DNA of 64,000 nt from Sphingobium sp. Leaf26. GTDB lineage: Bacteria; Pseudomonadota; Alphaproteobacteria; Sphingomonadales; Sphingomonadaceae. Of this stretch, positions 38,001-45,772 are shown one piece after another. The stretch spans positions 20,185-84,184 of the forward strand of contig NZ_LMKV01000012.1 of the NCBI RefSeq assembly GCF_001421665.1, read 5' to 3'. A program made the translations under genes and the position numbers. Below the pieces are notes generated by a model, which made no database searches, was not told where the DNA came from, and saw nothing but the letters and a program-made list of their open reading frames with translations. Each line of letters opens with the position of its first letter. Position 1 is the first letter of the stretch.

Positions 38001-38777
38001 GCCTGCGTCCTCGCCCGGCATTTCCGCTGGTTCGACTATTGGTTCCCGGACTGGACTCGGTCGCTATCCCCGATCTTCGCACTCGACAATCCGCTCGCTG
38101 AGGCGGCCTGGCACGGGTTGGCGTTGGCTCCCGACTTCATCGGCGACGACGCCGGGCGGCGGATCAAGCCGCAGCTGATCGCCTTGCTCAGGCGCACCGC
38201 ACCATTCGCGCTCGATGATGAGGCCCACAAGCGGCTGATCGGGCTGATGGTCAATCTGACGCTCGGACGCGATGGCAAGCGCGCGGTAATCGGTTTCGCC
38301 GAAGCCCGGCGGGTGCTGATCGCGACCGACGATGAGGGTCGCGTGGAAGCGCTTGGGATGTTGGCACGGACCAAGCAGACCGACGAAATGTGGACCTACC
38401 TGATTCGCCCGTTCCTGCTCGAGGCATGGCCGCGCCAGCTACGATATCAGACCGGCAATACGGCCCGCCAGCTGGCCCAGATCGCCGAACACGCCGAGGC
38501 CCGCTTTCCGGAGGTCGTTGCCCTGATCCTGCCGTTCCTGCGACCGGTGGCGCACCTCGACACCTTCGCTTATCGGATCAAGAAGCAGGGCGAAGAGGGT
38601 AAGGGTTACAGCGTCGACTATCCGGCTGATACGCTGACGCTGCTCAATGCGTTGGTCGGCGATGATCGCCAAGCGCAACCGTGGAACCTGCGCGAACTGG
38701 TCGAATTGATTGGCGAGGCGCAACCGGCGCTGCGGCAAAGCGATCCTTGGCGGCGCCTGAAAGCGCTGACTCAGTGA
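35022..38777 (+). CDS. SIR2-domain NADase-like defence protein
   Basis: A 1251-residue protein with an N-terminal SIR2 domain (about 15-270): VFFCGAGISAPSGLPDF (25-41), TTNFDLLFE (about 118), YLHGRVN (about 156) and LLGYSANDPPMRYLL (about 202). The Asn-Asp in NFD and SAND fit NAD+ binding and hydrolysis, as in defence-associated sirtuins. The long remainder is helical with Trp- and Arg-rich blocks and no further recognised domain; it may sense phage or form oligomers. Third gene of the operon, starting two bases after the nuclease stop. Depletion of NAD+ on activation is the likely output (known for related SIR2 defence proteins; inferred here). Confidence 0.85.
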   Translation: MRFLADGPDIPDTLIEARDLGEVVFFCGAGISAPSGLPDFGGLADALLDRLAAQESRTARVRQESLDRVFMAMVKEFGGTAVDREMSRALRTPRGADLRFHRAAIDLSRGVDGVAKIVTTNFDLLFERADKGLRAYVPPTLPDLAQLQPIQGVVYLHGRVNRAERARAGYIITSADFGRAYLAEGWAARFVRALSERYTIVLLGYSANDPPMRYLLEGLNSRDDPARRSQIYAFAPEGLAADDEAWRDKGVIPIPYCPGDRQHSGLWNSIFAWAETARDPDAWRARLVALAQRQPASLQPFERGQVAHLVSTRAGAGAFAGATSAPPAEWLCVFDGFSRYARPGRVSWRDGVQVDPLEVFGLDNDPPRPDPRPGGGIDVPGEDLLGWRRGDESWPERMRLSGYRAEWSNQLPARLYQLARWFGLVMDQPAAIWWAAGRPFAHPGLIREIDYRLDRGAALAPEVRQFWRCYLDAVRAHAEDVHDLRQYEVLERIKREGWSPSVLRELERALAPAFTIERTTLGSPIPPCGEDAAELRHVATIKVAVSRWADGLDPPPEMLAEVTRLVRDSLKRMAAMIGESTMRLFWSTPTLHPTGDRGESFDYDRQASHFLKFRDLFDALAKHDPDAARYEVAAWDSSDPIFFAKLFLYASAKAELVDAGTFARQILAMPDALWWEGNMSRELLLALRAQWPRLPERMRRRIEVRILRGRPRYDSESRADYRRGKAAWSASWLRWLELHGRALSPATAARLPALQAADPRWSDAWAWSADDSLGSRGGFIERVSDSQGLEEAPLPSILALAAELSTDDHRQLRDYRPFDGLVAKDPFKALAALRLVARRKEFPSRFWHSLVDNWPEGAPPRLVRLMALALARLPQEMFVSLRHGIASWAQKHLPALMRTNLDLGLAAFDAIVARYLGAEPELLHSGIGMGSVGGVPLERSEVSLMKAINSPGGHLAQTVLALLEPAAPDAMPDWAARRFAHLLTLPGHGAGHAACVLARHFRWFDYWFPDWTRSLSPIFALDNPLAEAAWHGLALAPDFIGDDAGRRIKPQLIALLRRTAPFALDDEAHKRLIGLMVNLTLGRDGKRAVIGFAEARRVLIATDDEGRVEALGMLARTKQTDEMWTYLIRPFLLEAWPRQLRYQTGNTARQLAQIAEHAEARFPEVVALILPFLRPVAHLDTFAYRIKKQGEEGKGYSVDYPADTLTLLNALVGDDRQAQPWNLRELVELIGEAQPALRQSDPWRRLKALTQ

Positions 38778-39598
38778 CCTGCCCTCCCTCATTTTCAGGC
38801 GTAGGTACGGTTCTTCTCCCAGCGCAGTACCACAACGCCCTGCTGCACAGCATAGGCGGCGTCTAGGCTGAACGAACGGCCGGTTTCGGGATCACGACAA
38901 TCCAAGCCCAATGGCTGAAATGGGGCGCAAAGCCGCCATCGCGCATTGCGGCTCAAATGTCCGCTATTCTGCTGTCGCTTCTCCAAACCGGACAGAGCGC
39001 AAAGTCCCAGCCCTTGGCAAAAGAGGAAAATGCTTCAGCCCCAGATGCAGCCATTTCTCGCAGCTGGTGATGGCTTTCATGGTGGCCAATATCAGTCGAC
39101 GGTCCGTCAGAAAGCATTTTTCAGAGTGGATTTGGTGAGGCCTGACTCCAAAATATGCCCCGCCGGACGTTGTGTCGACGGCGGGGCCAAGGTTCAGGGA
39201 GGTGTCACTCAAGGGGAAGAGTGACGATGCGTTTATGACGGAGATGGCCTGAACACCTGCTGAAACCGCCATTCATCTCCCTGAAATCCCCCAGCATTTG
39301 CGCCCATCGCGACATTCCACTTGCCTGCGCCCCCAAGTCGAGCAATGTGGCCTCGCTTCCCGAGAAAGCCGGGAAGCGGGGCGTAGTAACCCCAATTCGC
39401 TAGAACTCGGTCACGGCATATTGCTGGGGCCGGGTGGCATGCGCGCATGTCCAGCCGGCAACGGTAAAGGCGCATGCGCCTGCTCTAGCGATCAGGTTAC
39501 TAACATCCGGCTTCCGAGCCGTCGCCCCGAGAGGACATAGGAGCGACGCACGAGGCCAGGGCCAGAGCGCGGCGCTCCTGAACAGAGGAGCGCGACCA
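38778..39598. other. Gap with hairpin and possible gene remnant
   Basis: No firm gene. On the minus strand 38795-38986 encodes a 63-residue frame ending GLDCRDPETGRSFSLDAAYA and a further 18 residues, which has protein-like composition and may be the tail of a decayed gene. A nine-base perfect stem (GCCCCGCCG with CGGCGGGGC) lies at 39157-39187. An in-frame ATG at 39434 would extend the next gene upstream. Confidence 0.35.
39157..39187. terminator. GC-rich hairpin
   Basis: GCCCCGCCG pairs perfectly with CGGCGGGGC across 13 bases. There is no T run on the plus strand; reading the minus strand the hairpin is followed by ATATTTTGG. It could end minus-strand transcription. Confidence 0.35.
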
Positions 39599-40495
39599 CT
39601 GAGTGCATCTGCCATCCGCAACGCCGCATCGAAGGGCGAGCTGTCCCGTCAGTCCACACTGATCGAGAACACGCTCGAATATCAGTTCTGCGGCGCCATC
39701 ACGTCCGAGCTTCTGCTGCGGGGCCATGCCTTCGATCTGCTGCGCAGCGACCGCGACCTGACAGGCTATGACCTTGTCATCGAGGCCAATGGCGTCACGC
39801 GGCATATCCAGCTCAAGGCCCAGATCGCAGGCGGCAGGGCAGGGGAGGTGAGCGCCCAGACAAAGCTGGAGACAAAGCCGTCAGCCTGCATCATCTGGAG
39901 CACCTATGACCCCGTGACGCTGCGCCCTGCCGCATGGCGCTTCTTTGGTGAGAAGCCGGGTAAGCGCATCACGCCGCTGGGTGACCGCATCGCAAAGCAT
40001 AGCAGGGGTGACAAGGGCTTCCGACCCCATCACCGGATTGTGAAGGCAAGCCGGTTCGAGAAGGTCAGTGATGTCGAGGAGCTTGTAGACAGGCTCTTCG
40101 GCACCACCGACCATGAGATTGCCAGCCTCGTCGACCATATGGCGATCCTTCCTGCACCCGACAGAGAGCCATGGCTGGACGCCGTCCGCGCAGGAGACTT
40201 CACCGCGATCCCTGCAGAACTGGACTGGGAAAGCTCCACCGACCTTGCCCATCTGATCGACGGCTACGCCCTGCTCGAACAGCGCGGGCGGGCTGACTTC
40301 TCCCTCTTCGCCGATCACGCACTGTCGGTCGCCACCCAGATCGGCCGCTGGTGTGGCGGCGTGACCGAGCTCTGGATCGCCCTGTTCCTCGAGCATCGCC
40401 GCTGGCGCCATGCCTCGCCAGTTGAACCTGACGCCGCGCAGCGTGCGCTGCTCGAAACCCTTGTCCGCCAGCTCTGGGAGGCCCTTGTCGCATGA
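39599..40495 (+). CDS. PD-(D/E)XK (QxK) nuclease-like protein
   Basis: About 298 residues. The core STLIENTLEYQFCGAITSEL, LTGYDLVIEANG (metal-binding Asp) and HIQLKAQI (QxK) has the order of a restriction-endonuclease-like fold, similar to DUF4365-type proteins. The C-terminal half is helical. The start is uncertain: the family-like sequence begins at SASAIRNAASKGE, preceded by GAGGAG and a CTG at 39599, while the nearest in-frame ATG is at 39434 and would add 55 basic residues. It overlaps the next gene by four bases. Probably a nuclease of a phage-derived or defence module. Confidence 0.6.
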   Translation: MSASAIRNAASKGELSRQSTLIENTLEYQFCGAITSELLLRGHAFDLLRSDRDLTGYDLVIEANGVTRHIQLKAQIAGGRAGEVSAQTKLETKPSACIIWSTYDPVTLRPAAWRFFGEKPGKRITPLGDRIAKHSRGDKGFRPHHRIVKASRFEKVSDVEELVDRLFGTTDHEIASLVDHMAILPAPDREPWLDAVRAGDFTAIPAELDWESSTDLAHLIDGYALLEQRGRADFSLFADHALSVATQIGRWCGGVTELWIALFLEHRRWRHASPVEPDAAQRALLETLVRQLWEALVA

Positions 40496-41166
40496 AAATC
40501 CGTTTTGCCACGGCTGCTGCCCTTGTCGCAGTCGCCAGCATCTCCGCGCCTGCTCCCGCAAAGGAAAAGACCCCACGAACCTGGTTCGTGACCCGCACCG
40601 GAGATCCGGTCACCGGGCAGACGCGCTGCGTGGTGTCAGCCATGGATTATGTAGGGAAGGCCCGATATTCGCGCACCGGCTTTCTCTATCCGGTGATCGA
40701 GAATCATCCTAAACATGGTCTGCTGATCGGCGTAAGCAGTGGCGGCCGCTTCCGCCTGCCCACAGGCAATATCCTCTGGCGGGTCGATGACCAACCCTTC
40801 CGCGAGATAAAGCCCGAAGACGGTCCGATGCCCGAGGGTACAGCCATCGCAGTACCGCCCGTGCCAGCCGGTACCGATCCTGCGGCGGCAAAGGCCATGG
40901 CCGATACGATGGCGCTCGCTACCCGCATGGCCGCCGGCTTCTCTGCCACCAGCACCTTTGCGACCGGCGAGGTGGCAAAGGCGATGCTGGCCGAACTGCG
41001 GGCAGGACATGGCCTGCTCTATCGCGCGAAGGCAGCAGCTACCGATACGGGTCTGCCCGACAGCGGCATGTACCGGGTCGGGCAGTTCACGAAGGATGGC
41101 CTCAAGCCGATACCGGTGGACGAATCGCTTGAAACATCGCTCGCCCAATGTGGTATGGCCGGGTGA
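40492..41166 (+). CDS. Secreted hypothetical protein
   Basis: A 224-residue protein with a clear signal peptide (MKIRFATAAALVAVASISAPAPAKE), so it is probably periplasmic. The mature part begins with RTWFVTRTGDPVTGQTRCVV, reminiscent of invasion-associated locus B-like proteins, but no catalytic motif is seen. ATG overlaps the preceding stop (ATGA, 40492-40495). A secreted protein coupled to a nuclease gene is unusual. Function unknown. Confidence 0.65.
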   Translation: MKIRFATAAALVAVASISAPAPAKEKTPRTWFVTRTGDPVTGQTRCVVSAMDYVGKARYSRTGFLYPVIENHPKHGLLIGVSSGGRFRLPTGNILWRVDDQPFREIKPEDGPMPEGTAIAVPPVPAGTDPAAAKAMADTMALATRMAAGFSATSTFATGEVAKAMLAELRAGHGLLYRAKAAATDTGLPDSGMYRVGQFTKDGLKPIPVDESLETSLAQCGMAG

Positions 41167-41297
41167 GAAGTGCTCACACTGCCGATGACGCTGATGCGAC
41201 ACGGTGACGGCAGCAAAAATAAATACGTTCCGGAACAGTAGCTTGCTCATTAAAAGTTAGAAGAGTGAGTAACTGAGTTATGTTCCCATATTGACGC

Positions 41298-41338
41298 CAC
41301 ACCATCGATGAGGGATATCCACATCATCGATGATGTGG
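41298..41338 (+). promoter_or_regulatory. Palindromic operator overlapping the start of the AbrB-type gene
   Basis: A perfect 20-base palindrome, CCACATCATCGATGATGTGG, occupies 41319-41338 and reaches into the Shine-Dalgarno of the following gene. A related imperfect half (CCACACCATCGATGA) lies 21 bases upstream at 41298-41312. The pair looks like a tandem operator for autorepression by the HTH/AbrB protein encoded next. Confidence 0.6.
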
Positions 41339-41346
41339 AGTGTGCC

Positions 41347-41790
41347 GTGACCAATGAAGAAATGGACCGCCTGACCGAGGGGCTGACAGCCAAGGCGGCC
41401 AAGGTACGTGCCCTCCATGCGGCAGGAGTGTCGACCGGTGATATCGGCCGCTATCTCGGGATCCGGTACCAGCATGTCTACAATGTTCTCCTGCGCGCGG
41501 GGCTGATCGAGAAAGCAGCGCCGCCTGTATCGGAAAGACTGCCGCTGAGTGGCGACGAAATTATCGTCGCGCAGGTTGGAAAGGCAGGAGGCATCGAACT
41601 CCCTGCCGAAGTGATGGAACGATATGGCCTTGCTCCTGGCGGGACCGTCTACTGCCAGGCCCTGCCCGAAGGCCTGATGATCCTCAGCCAGGAAGCAGCC
41701 CTGCGGCAGGTCACTGCACTGGCCCGCGAGAAAATGCCCGAGCAGGCAGCGCTCATCGAGGCGCTGCTGCGAACACAGCGCGACGGGTAG
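41347..41790 (+). CDS. HTH and SpoVT/AbrB-type DNA-binding regulator
   Basis: About 147 residues. The N-terminal half contains a helix-turn-helix (KVRALHAAGVSTGDIGRYLG, IRYQHVYNVLLRAGL). The C-terminal half has an AbrB-like swapped-hairpin signature (VGKAGGIELPAEVMERYGLA, GGTVYCQALPEGLMIL). GTG 41347 is preferred, with GGAG eight bases upstream; an ATG at 41308 would put the palindromic operator inside the coding region. It probably represses itself and perhaps the methyltransferase gene 45 bases downstream. Confidence 0.75.
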   Translation: MTNEEMDRLTEGLTAKAAKVRALHAAGVSTGDIGRYLGIRYQHVYNVLLRAGLIEKAAPPVSERLPLSGDEIIVAQVGKAGGIELPAEVMERYGLAPGGTVYCQALPEGLMILSQEAALRQVTALAREKMPEQAALIEALLRTQRDG

Positions 41791-41835
41791 TCGCGCTCCC
41801 GCACGGCGGGATAACCCTACACAGGAACCTCACCC

Positions 41836-43218
41836 ATGACTGACCATGACAGCATCCGGGGGGACGGGCTCATCCGTTCCCTCAAGGTAGAACTGCGTCC
41901 GCTCGAGGCGGTCCGCCCGGCAAAGCGCAATCCGCGCACCCACAGTGAAAAGCAGATCGGCCAGATCGCATCGTCGATCCGGCAGTTCGGCTTTACCAAT
42001 CCCATCATCGTAGATGACGAGGGTGTGATCGTCGCCGGGCACGGCCGACATGCGGCAGCAAGGCTGCTTGGCCTTGCCGATGTGCCGGTTATCCCGATTC
42101 GCGATCTCGATGCGGCGGAGCTGCGGGCCTATGCGCTGGCCGACAATCGCATCGCTCAGAACGCCGGTTGGGACGAGGAGGTGCTGCGCATCGAGTTTGA
42201 GGAGCTTCATGCGTTGGAGCTAGGCTTCGATCTTGAGATCACCGGCTTCTCGACCACGGACATGGACCTGCTGATGTCGCTGACACCTGCCGACGCCAGG
42301 CTCGAGAAGATCCCGGAGGTGGACAGCCGGCAGACCTGCAGCGTGGAACGGGGCGACCTCTGGATCCTTGGCAACCATCGCCTGCTGTGTGGCGACACCC
42401 GCAAGCCCGAAAGCTTCGTCCGATTGATGGGTGAAGATCAGGCGCGGCTCGTCTTTTCCGATCCGCCGTTCAACGTGAAGATCAACGGTCATGTGGGCGG
42501 GCTGGGCAAAACGAAGCATGCCGAGTTTGCCATGGCGACCGGTGAGATGAGCGAGCCGGAGTTCACAGGCTTCCTTGAAACCGCTTTTCGTAATGCGGCC
42601 GATGTCAGCATGGATGGGGCCATCCATTATCAGTGCATGGACTGGCGGCACGTTGAGGAGATGATGCGGGCGGGCAGGGCGGTCTATTCCGAGCTCAAGA
42701 ACATCTGCGTCTGGTCGAAGGACAACGCCGGCATGGGCAGCTTCTACCGGTCGCAGCATGAACTGGTCTTTGTCTGGAAAGTAGGAACGGTGCCGCATCT
42801 CAACACGGTCGAGCTGGGTAAGAACGGTCGCTACCGCACTAACATCTGGAACTATCGCGCCGCCACGAAGACGGGCGCTGACGCGGAACTGGCCATGCAT
42901 CCGACGGTAAAGCCGGTGACGATGGTGATGGATGCGATCAAGGACACCTCGAAGCGGGGCGAGATCGTGCTCGATCCCTTTGGCGGATCGGGCTCCACGC
43001 TCATCGCCGCGGAAAAGACCAAGCGACACGGACGGCTCATTGAATATGAGCCGGGCTATTGCGAGGTGACGATCCGCCGTTGGCAGGCGCTGACCCGTAA
43101 GTCGGCCATCCTCGAAGCGACTGGAGAGAGCTTCAATGACGTATCCGCGCGGCGGATCGCTGACATGGAAAGGCTGGCCGACGCGGCGCTGGGTGGAGGT
43201 GTAAGCGATGGTGACTAA
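41836..43218 (+). CDS. ParB-like nuclease domain fused to DNA methyltransferase
   Basis: A 460-residue fusion. Residues about 17-110 are a ParB/sulfiredoxin-like domain (RPAKRNPRTHSEKQIGQIA, IVAGHGRHAAARLLG). Residues about 165-435 form an N4/N6 methyltransferase: DLWILGNHRLLCGD, catalytic SDPPFNVK, and the SAM-binding LDPFGGSGSTLIAAE. The order places DPPF before the FxGxG-like motif, as in the beta group. Such fusions are common in phages and prophages of alphaproteobacteria. A good AGGAACC Shine-Dalgarno precedes the ATG. No cognate restriction enzyme is adjacent, so it is likely an orphan methyltransferase. Confidence 0.9.
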   Translation: MTDHDSIRGDGLIRSLKVELRPLEAVRPAKRNPRTHSEKQIGQIASSIRQFGFTNPIIVDDEGVIVAGHGRHAAARLLGLADVPVIPIRDLDAAELRAYALADNRIAQNAGWDEEVLRIEFEELHALELGFDLEITGFSTTDMDLLMSLTPADARLEKIPEVDSRQTCSVERGDLWILGNHRLLCGDTRKPESFVRLMGEDQARLVFSDPPFNVKINGHVGGLGKTKHAEFAMATGEMSEPEFTGFLETAFRNAADVSMDGAIHYQCMDWRHVEEMMRAGRAVYSELKNICVWSKDNAGMGSFYRSQHELVFVWKVGTVPHLNTVELGKNGRYRTNIWNYRAATKTGADAELAMHPTVKPVTMVMDAIKDTSKRGEIVLDPFGGSGSTLIAAEKTKRHGRLIEYEPGYCEVTIRRWQALTRKSAILEATGESFNDVSARRIADMERLADAALGGGVSDGD

Positions 43219-43597
43219 CCGTGATCCCCAAGGGCGCTTTCCCAAGGGCAGTTCGGGAAACCGGAAGGGACGCCCCCTAAAAAAGGTGCAGCGCTACGAG
43301 ACGCTGGAGGATTTCGACAGGGTCATAATCGACACAGCGAATCGTTCGGCAGGCAGAACAAGCGACGGTAAGGAAGGGCCGGTGTTATTCGCCTATGCGG
43401 CGCTGAACCTCGCAACTGGCGCAAGCGAAAACCGGCTCGCCGCGCGGCACTTCATCAGGACGGTCCAGGAGGCGGCAAGGCGTCAAGAGGTTCGGGAACA
43501 GCAGCGCTGGGAAGCCGAGCATCGGGAGGCGCGTCGTGAAGCCTTTGAGGATGGAGGCGCAGCGGGGCTTGCGGAATTTGATGCGCGCCATCGGTGA
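43208..43597 (+). CDS. DUF5681-domain protein
   Basis: A 129-residue protein opening with the DUF5681 signature GRFPKGSSGNRKGRPLKK (residues 9-26), a short basic domain common next to terminase or methyltransferase genes in prophages. The C-terminal half is a charged helix rich in Arg and Glu. It overlaps the methyltransferase gene by 11 bases in another frame. Function unknown. Confidence 0.75.
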   Translation: MVTNRDPQGRFPKGSSGNRKGRPLKKVQRYETLEDFDRVIIDTANRSAGRTSDGKEGPVLFAYAALNLATGASENRLAARHFIRTVQEAARRQEVREQQRWEAEHREARREAFEDGGAAGLAEFDARHR

Positions 43598-43898
43598 CAT
43601 GATGGATGGATGGTCTCCAGGGCAGGATTTGCGCGCGGATCTTCTTGCTCTGGCGGCAAAGCCAGTGCGGATCATCAATGCACACGGAAAAAAAGAAACA
43701 GTCTCGCTATTCGAGGCGCGACTGCTCGAACTTGCCACGGGTAAGGCTCCCCGACGCATTCACTGCCAGGATTTCATCTGGCTGCTACTGCAGGCAGCGT
43801 CGATGACAGCGCAGGAGTTTGACGCCACTCACATCAGGCATAGGCTCGCACATTCGTCAATCCGCGTTGACAAAGAGATCAGCCAAATCTCGTATTGA
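43536..43898 (+). CDS. Hypothetical protein following DUF5681
   Basis: A 120-residue frame overlapping the DUF5681 gene by 62 bases. The part beyond the overlap (FEARLLELATGKAPRRIHCQ, DFIWLLLQAASMTAQEF) reads like a real helical protein. A later start (for example the Met at residue 6) is possible. The overlap is long enough to suggest that the two frames were once one protein or that the start lies further in. Confidence 0.5.
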   Translation: MKPLRMEAQRGLRNLMRAIGDMMDGWSPGQDLRADLLALAAKPVRIINAHGKKETVSLFEARLLELATGKAPRRIHCQDFIWLLLQAASMTAQEFDATHIRHRLAHSSIRVDKEISQISY

Positions 43899-44593
43899 CC
43901 GAGGGATACTTCTGAGCGGTCAGCCAATGATAGCAGGTGAAAAACTGCCTGCTCATTGTTATGAGATGTCCTGCAGCGACGCTCTTTTCTACCTGTTTTT
44001 GAAATTAATTCAGAACCGCTCAATTTCCGAAAAATGCTTTAATATCAGTAATATTCGTGGATTTTCGTCTGTCTGTTTCCGAGCATTTTGCCCAAAAGTG
44101 AACCATACTCCCATCAGGTACCTTCCGTTCCATCGACGGGCGTTCCTGCTCTCTGCTGAAAAGCTGGAAGGCGGAGGCTTCTGCTCAGCCAACGGAAGTT
44201 TATGATGGCACAACTGCCATCCCACCGATTCCGTACGGAGGCACTTGCGGTGGAGAAAAGCAGCTCGGACCCCCCGCGAATCTGGCGCGATCCAAATTCC
44301 CTGCGGAAGGAAATCACACCGAAAGGCGCGAAACAGCGCAGTTCAGGGGAGATTTACCCAATTATCTGGATTGTCTGAGACTGTTTGGCGGCGCCAAAGT
44401 GGATCGAACCATCGATATGCAATCGACAATTTTCACTTCCGTACTGCTGGCTATCGGCGCGGAGAATTTTGACCGAAATTCCATATTTCAAGTTTGGTTC
44501 TGACTCTCTGCAGTACCAAACGAGATTGGAAAGGCGCAGTTTCGCGCGCAAATCTTGGATTTTATCCAGTCTTTTGAACTACTTAAGACTAAA
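43899..44593. other. Gap at the island/tRNA junction
   Basis: About 695 bases without a supported gene; AT-richer than both sides. It should contain the attachment site of the island, next to the 3' end of the tRNA-Ser gene. A small inverted repeat (AGTCTT with AAGACT, 44566-44589) lies just behind the tRNA 3' end. Confidence 0.4.
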
Positions 44594-44684
44594 TGGCGGA
44601 GCGGCAGGGATTCGAACCCTGGATACGCTTTTGGCGTATACTCACTTTCCAGGCGAGCGCCTTCGACCACTCGGCCACCGCTCC
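44594..44684 (-). tRNA. tRNA-Ser (anticodon GGA)
   Basis: The minus strand folds as a type II tRNA: acceptor GGAGCGG (44684-44678) pairing with CCGCTCC, discriminator G and an encoded CCA at 44594-44596. The D arm is GCCGAGTGGTCGAAGGC. The anticodon loop CTGGAAA contains GGA. A long variable arm and the T loop GGTTCGAATCC follow. The 3' end points toward the accessory region, the usual target of island integrases. Confidence 0.95.
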
Positions 44685-44784
44685 GCATGCTCTGGAGGCG
44701 GCTCCCTATCGTGGCGCGTCGCACTAGGCAAGGGGCATTGATACAAGGCTTTACATTATCCCGCGCGCCCTGTTTGATCGCGAC

Positions 44785-45675
44785 ATGACCCATCGCCTTC
44801 CCGCCCTGCTGCTCGCGGCCCTCGCTGCAACCCCGGCTTTCGCCGCCGATCCACCGGCAACGCCCGCCGCCGTCGTGGCACAGGCGCCCGATGCCGCCTG
44901 GCAGGCCATCCCTGCCGAGGACCTGCTGGTCATGACGGTGGAAGGTGGCAAGCGCGTGGTGATCCAGCTGGCGCCCGGCCTGTCGCCGCGCCACGTCGCC
45001 AATATCGTCAAGCTGGCAAAGGCCCATTGGTGGGACGGGACCAGCATCAACCGGGTGCAGGACAATTATGTCGTGCAATGGGGGGATTCGACCGAAAAGA
45101 AGCCGACGCCGCCGGGCCTGTCGGCTACCAGTGCCGATGATTATGGCCTGCCGCTGGCGAACCGCCGTCTGGCCGTCACGCCCTTGCCCTATCCCGATCC
45201 CTATGCGCCTTCGACCGGTTTCGTTGCCGGATGGCCGGTGGCGATGGATGGTGCCGCCGCCTGGCTGCCACATTGCTATGGCTATGTCGGCGTGGGGCGC
45301 AATGTCTCGCCGGACGCCGGGACAGGGGCGGAGCTTTATGCCGTCATCGGTCAGGCACCGCGTCAGCTCGACCGCAACATCGCCGTCGTGGGCCGGGTGA
45401 TCGAGGGGATGGCGATCCTGTCCAGCCTGCCCCGTGGGTCGGGCGAACTCGGCTTCTACACGTCGCAGGAACATCCGGTGCCGATCCTGAGCGTCCGCCT
45501 CGCCAGCGAATTGCCCGAAGCGGAGCGGCCCCGCTTCGTCATGATGGACACCGGCTCACCCAGTTTCGCACGATATCTCCACCTGCGCGCCAACCGGAAG
45601 GATGATTTCTACGATCGCCCCGCCGCTGGTGTAGATCTGTGCAACGCGCCGGTCCCGGTCAAGCCGCTGCCCTGA
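44785..45675 (+). CDS. Periplasmic cyclophilin-type peptidyl-prolyl isomerase
   Basis: A 296-residue protein with a cleavable signal peptide (MTHRLPALLLAALAATPAFA). The cyclophilin-type core includes PRHVANIVKLAKAHWWDGTS, INRVQDNYVVQWGD and, later, ELYAVIGQAPRQLDRNIAVVGRVIEGM. The region between is enlarged compared with short cyclophilins. It catalyses cis-trans isomerisation of prolyl bonds in exported proteins. First chromosomal gene beyond the tRNA, reading away from the island. Confidence 0.85.
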   Translation: MTHRLPALLLAALAATPAFAADPPATPAAVVAQAPDAAWQAIPAEDLLVMTVEGGKRVVIQLAPGLSPRHVANIVKLAKAHWWDGTSINRVQDNYVVQWGDSTEKKPTPPGLSATSADDYGLPLANRRLAVTPLPYPDPYAPSTGFVAGWPVAMDGAAAWLPHCYGYVGVGRNVSPDAGTGAELYAVIGQAPRQLDRNIAVVGRVIEGMAILSSLPRGSGELGFYTSQEHPVPILSVRLASELPEAERPRFVMMDTGSPSFARYLHLRANRKDDFYDRPAAGVDLCNAPVPVKPLP

Positions 45676-45772
45676 GCCTAAGGTAAGGTGAGAGGGGCGG
45701 ATAAAGAAGGAGAATCCTGCGTTATGCTGATGCCATGATGGCGCGGTCCACCGCGCCCTGATCGGGAGAGGC

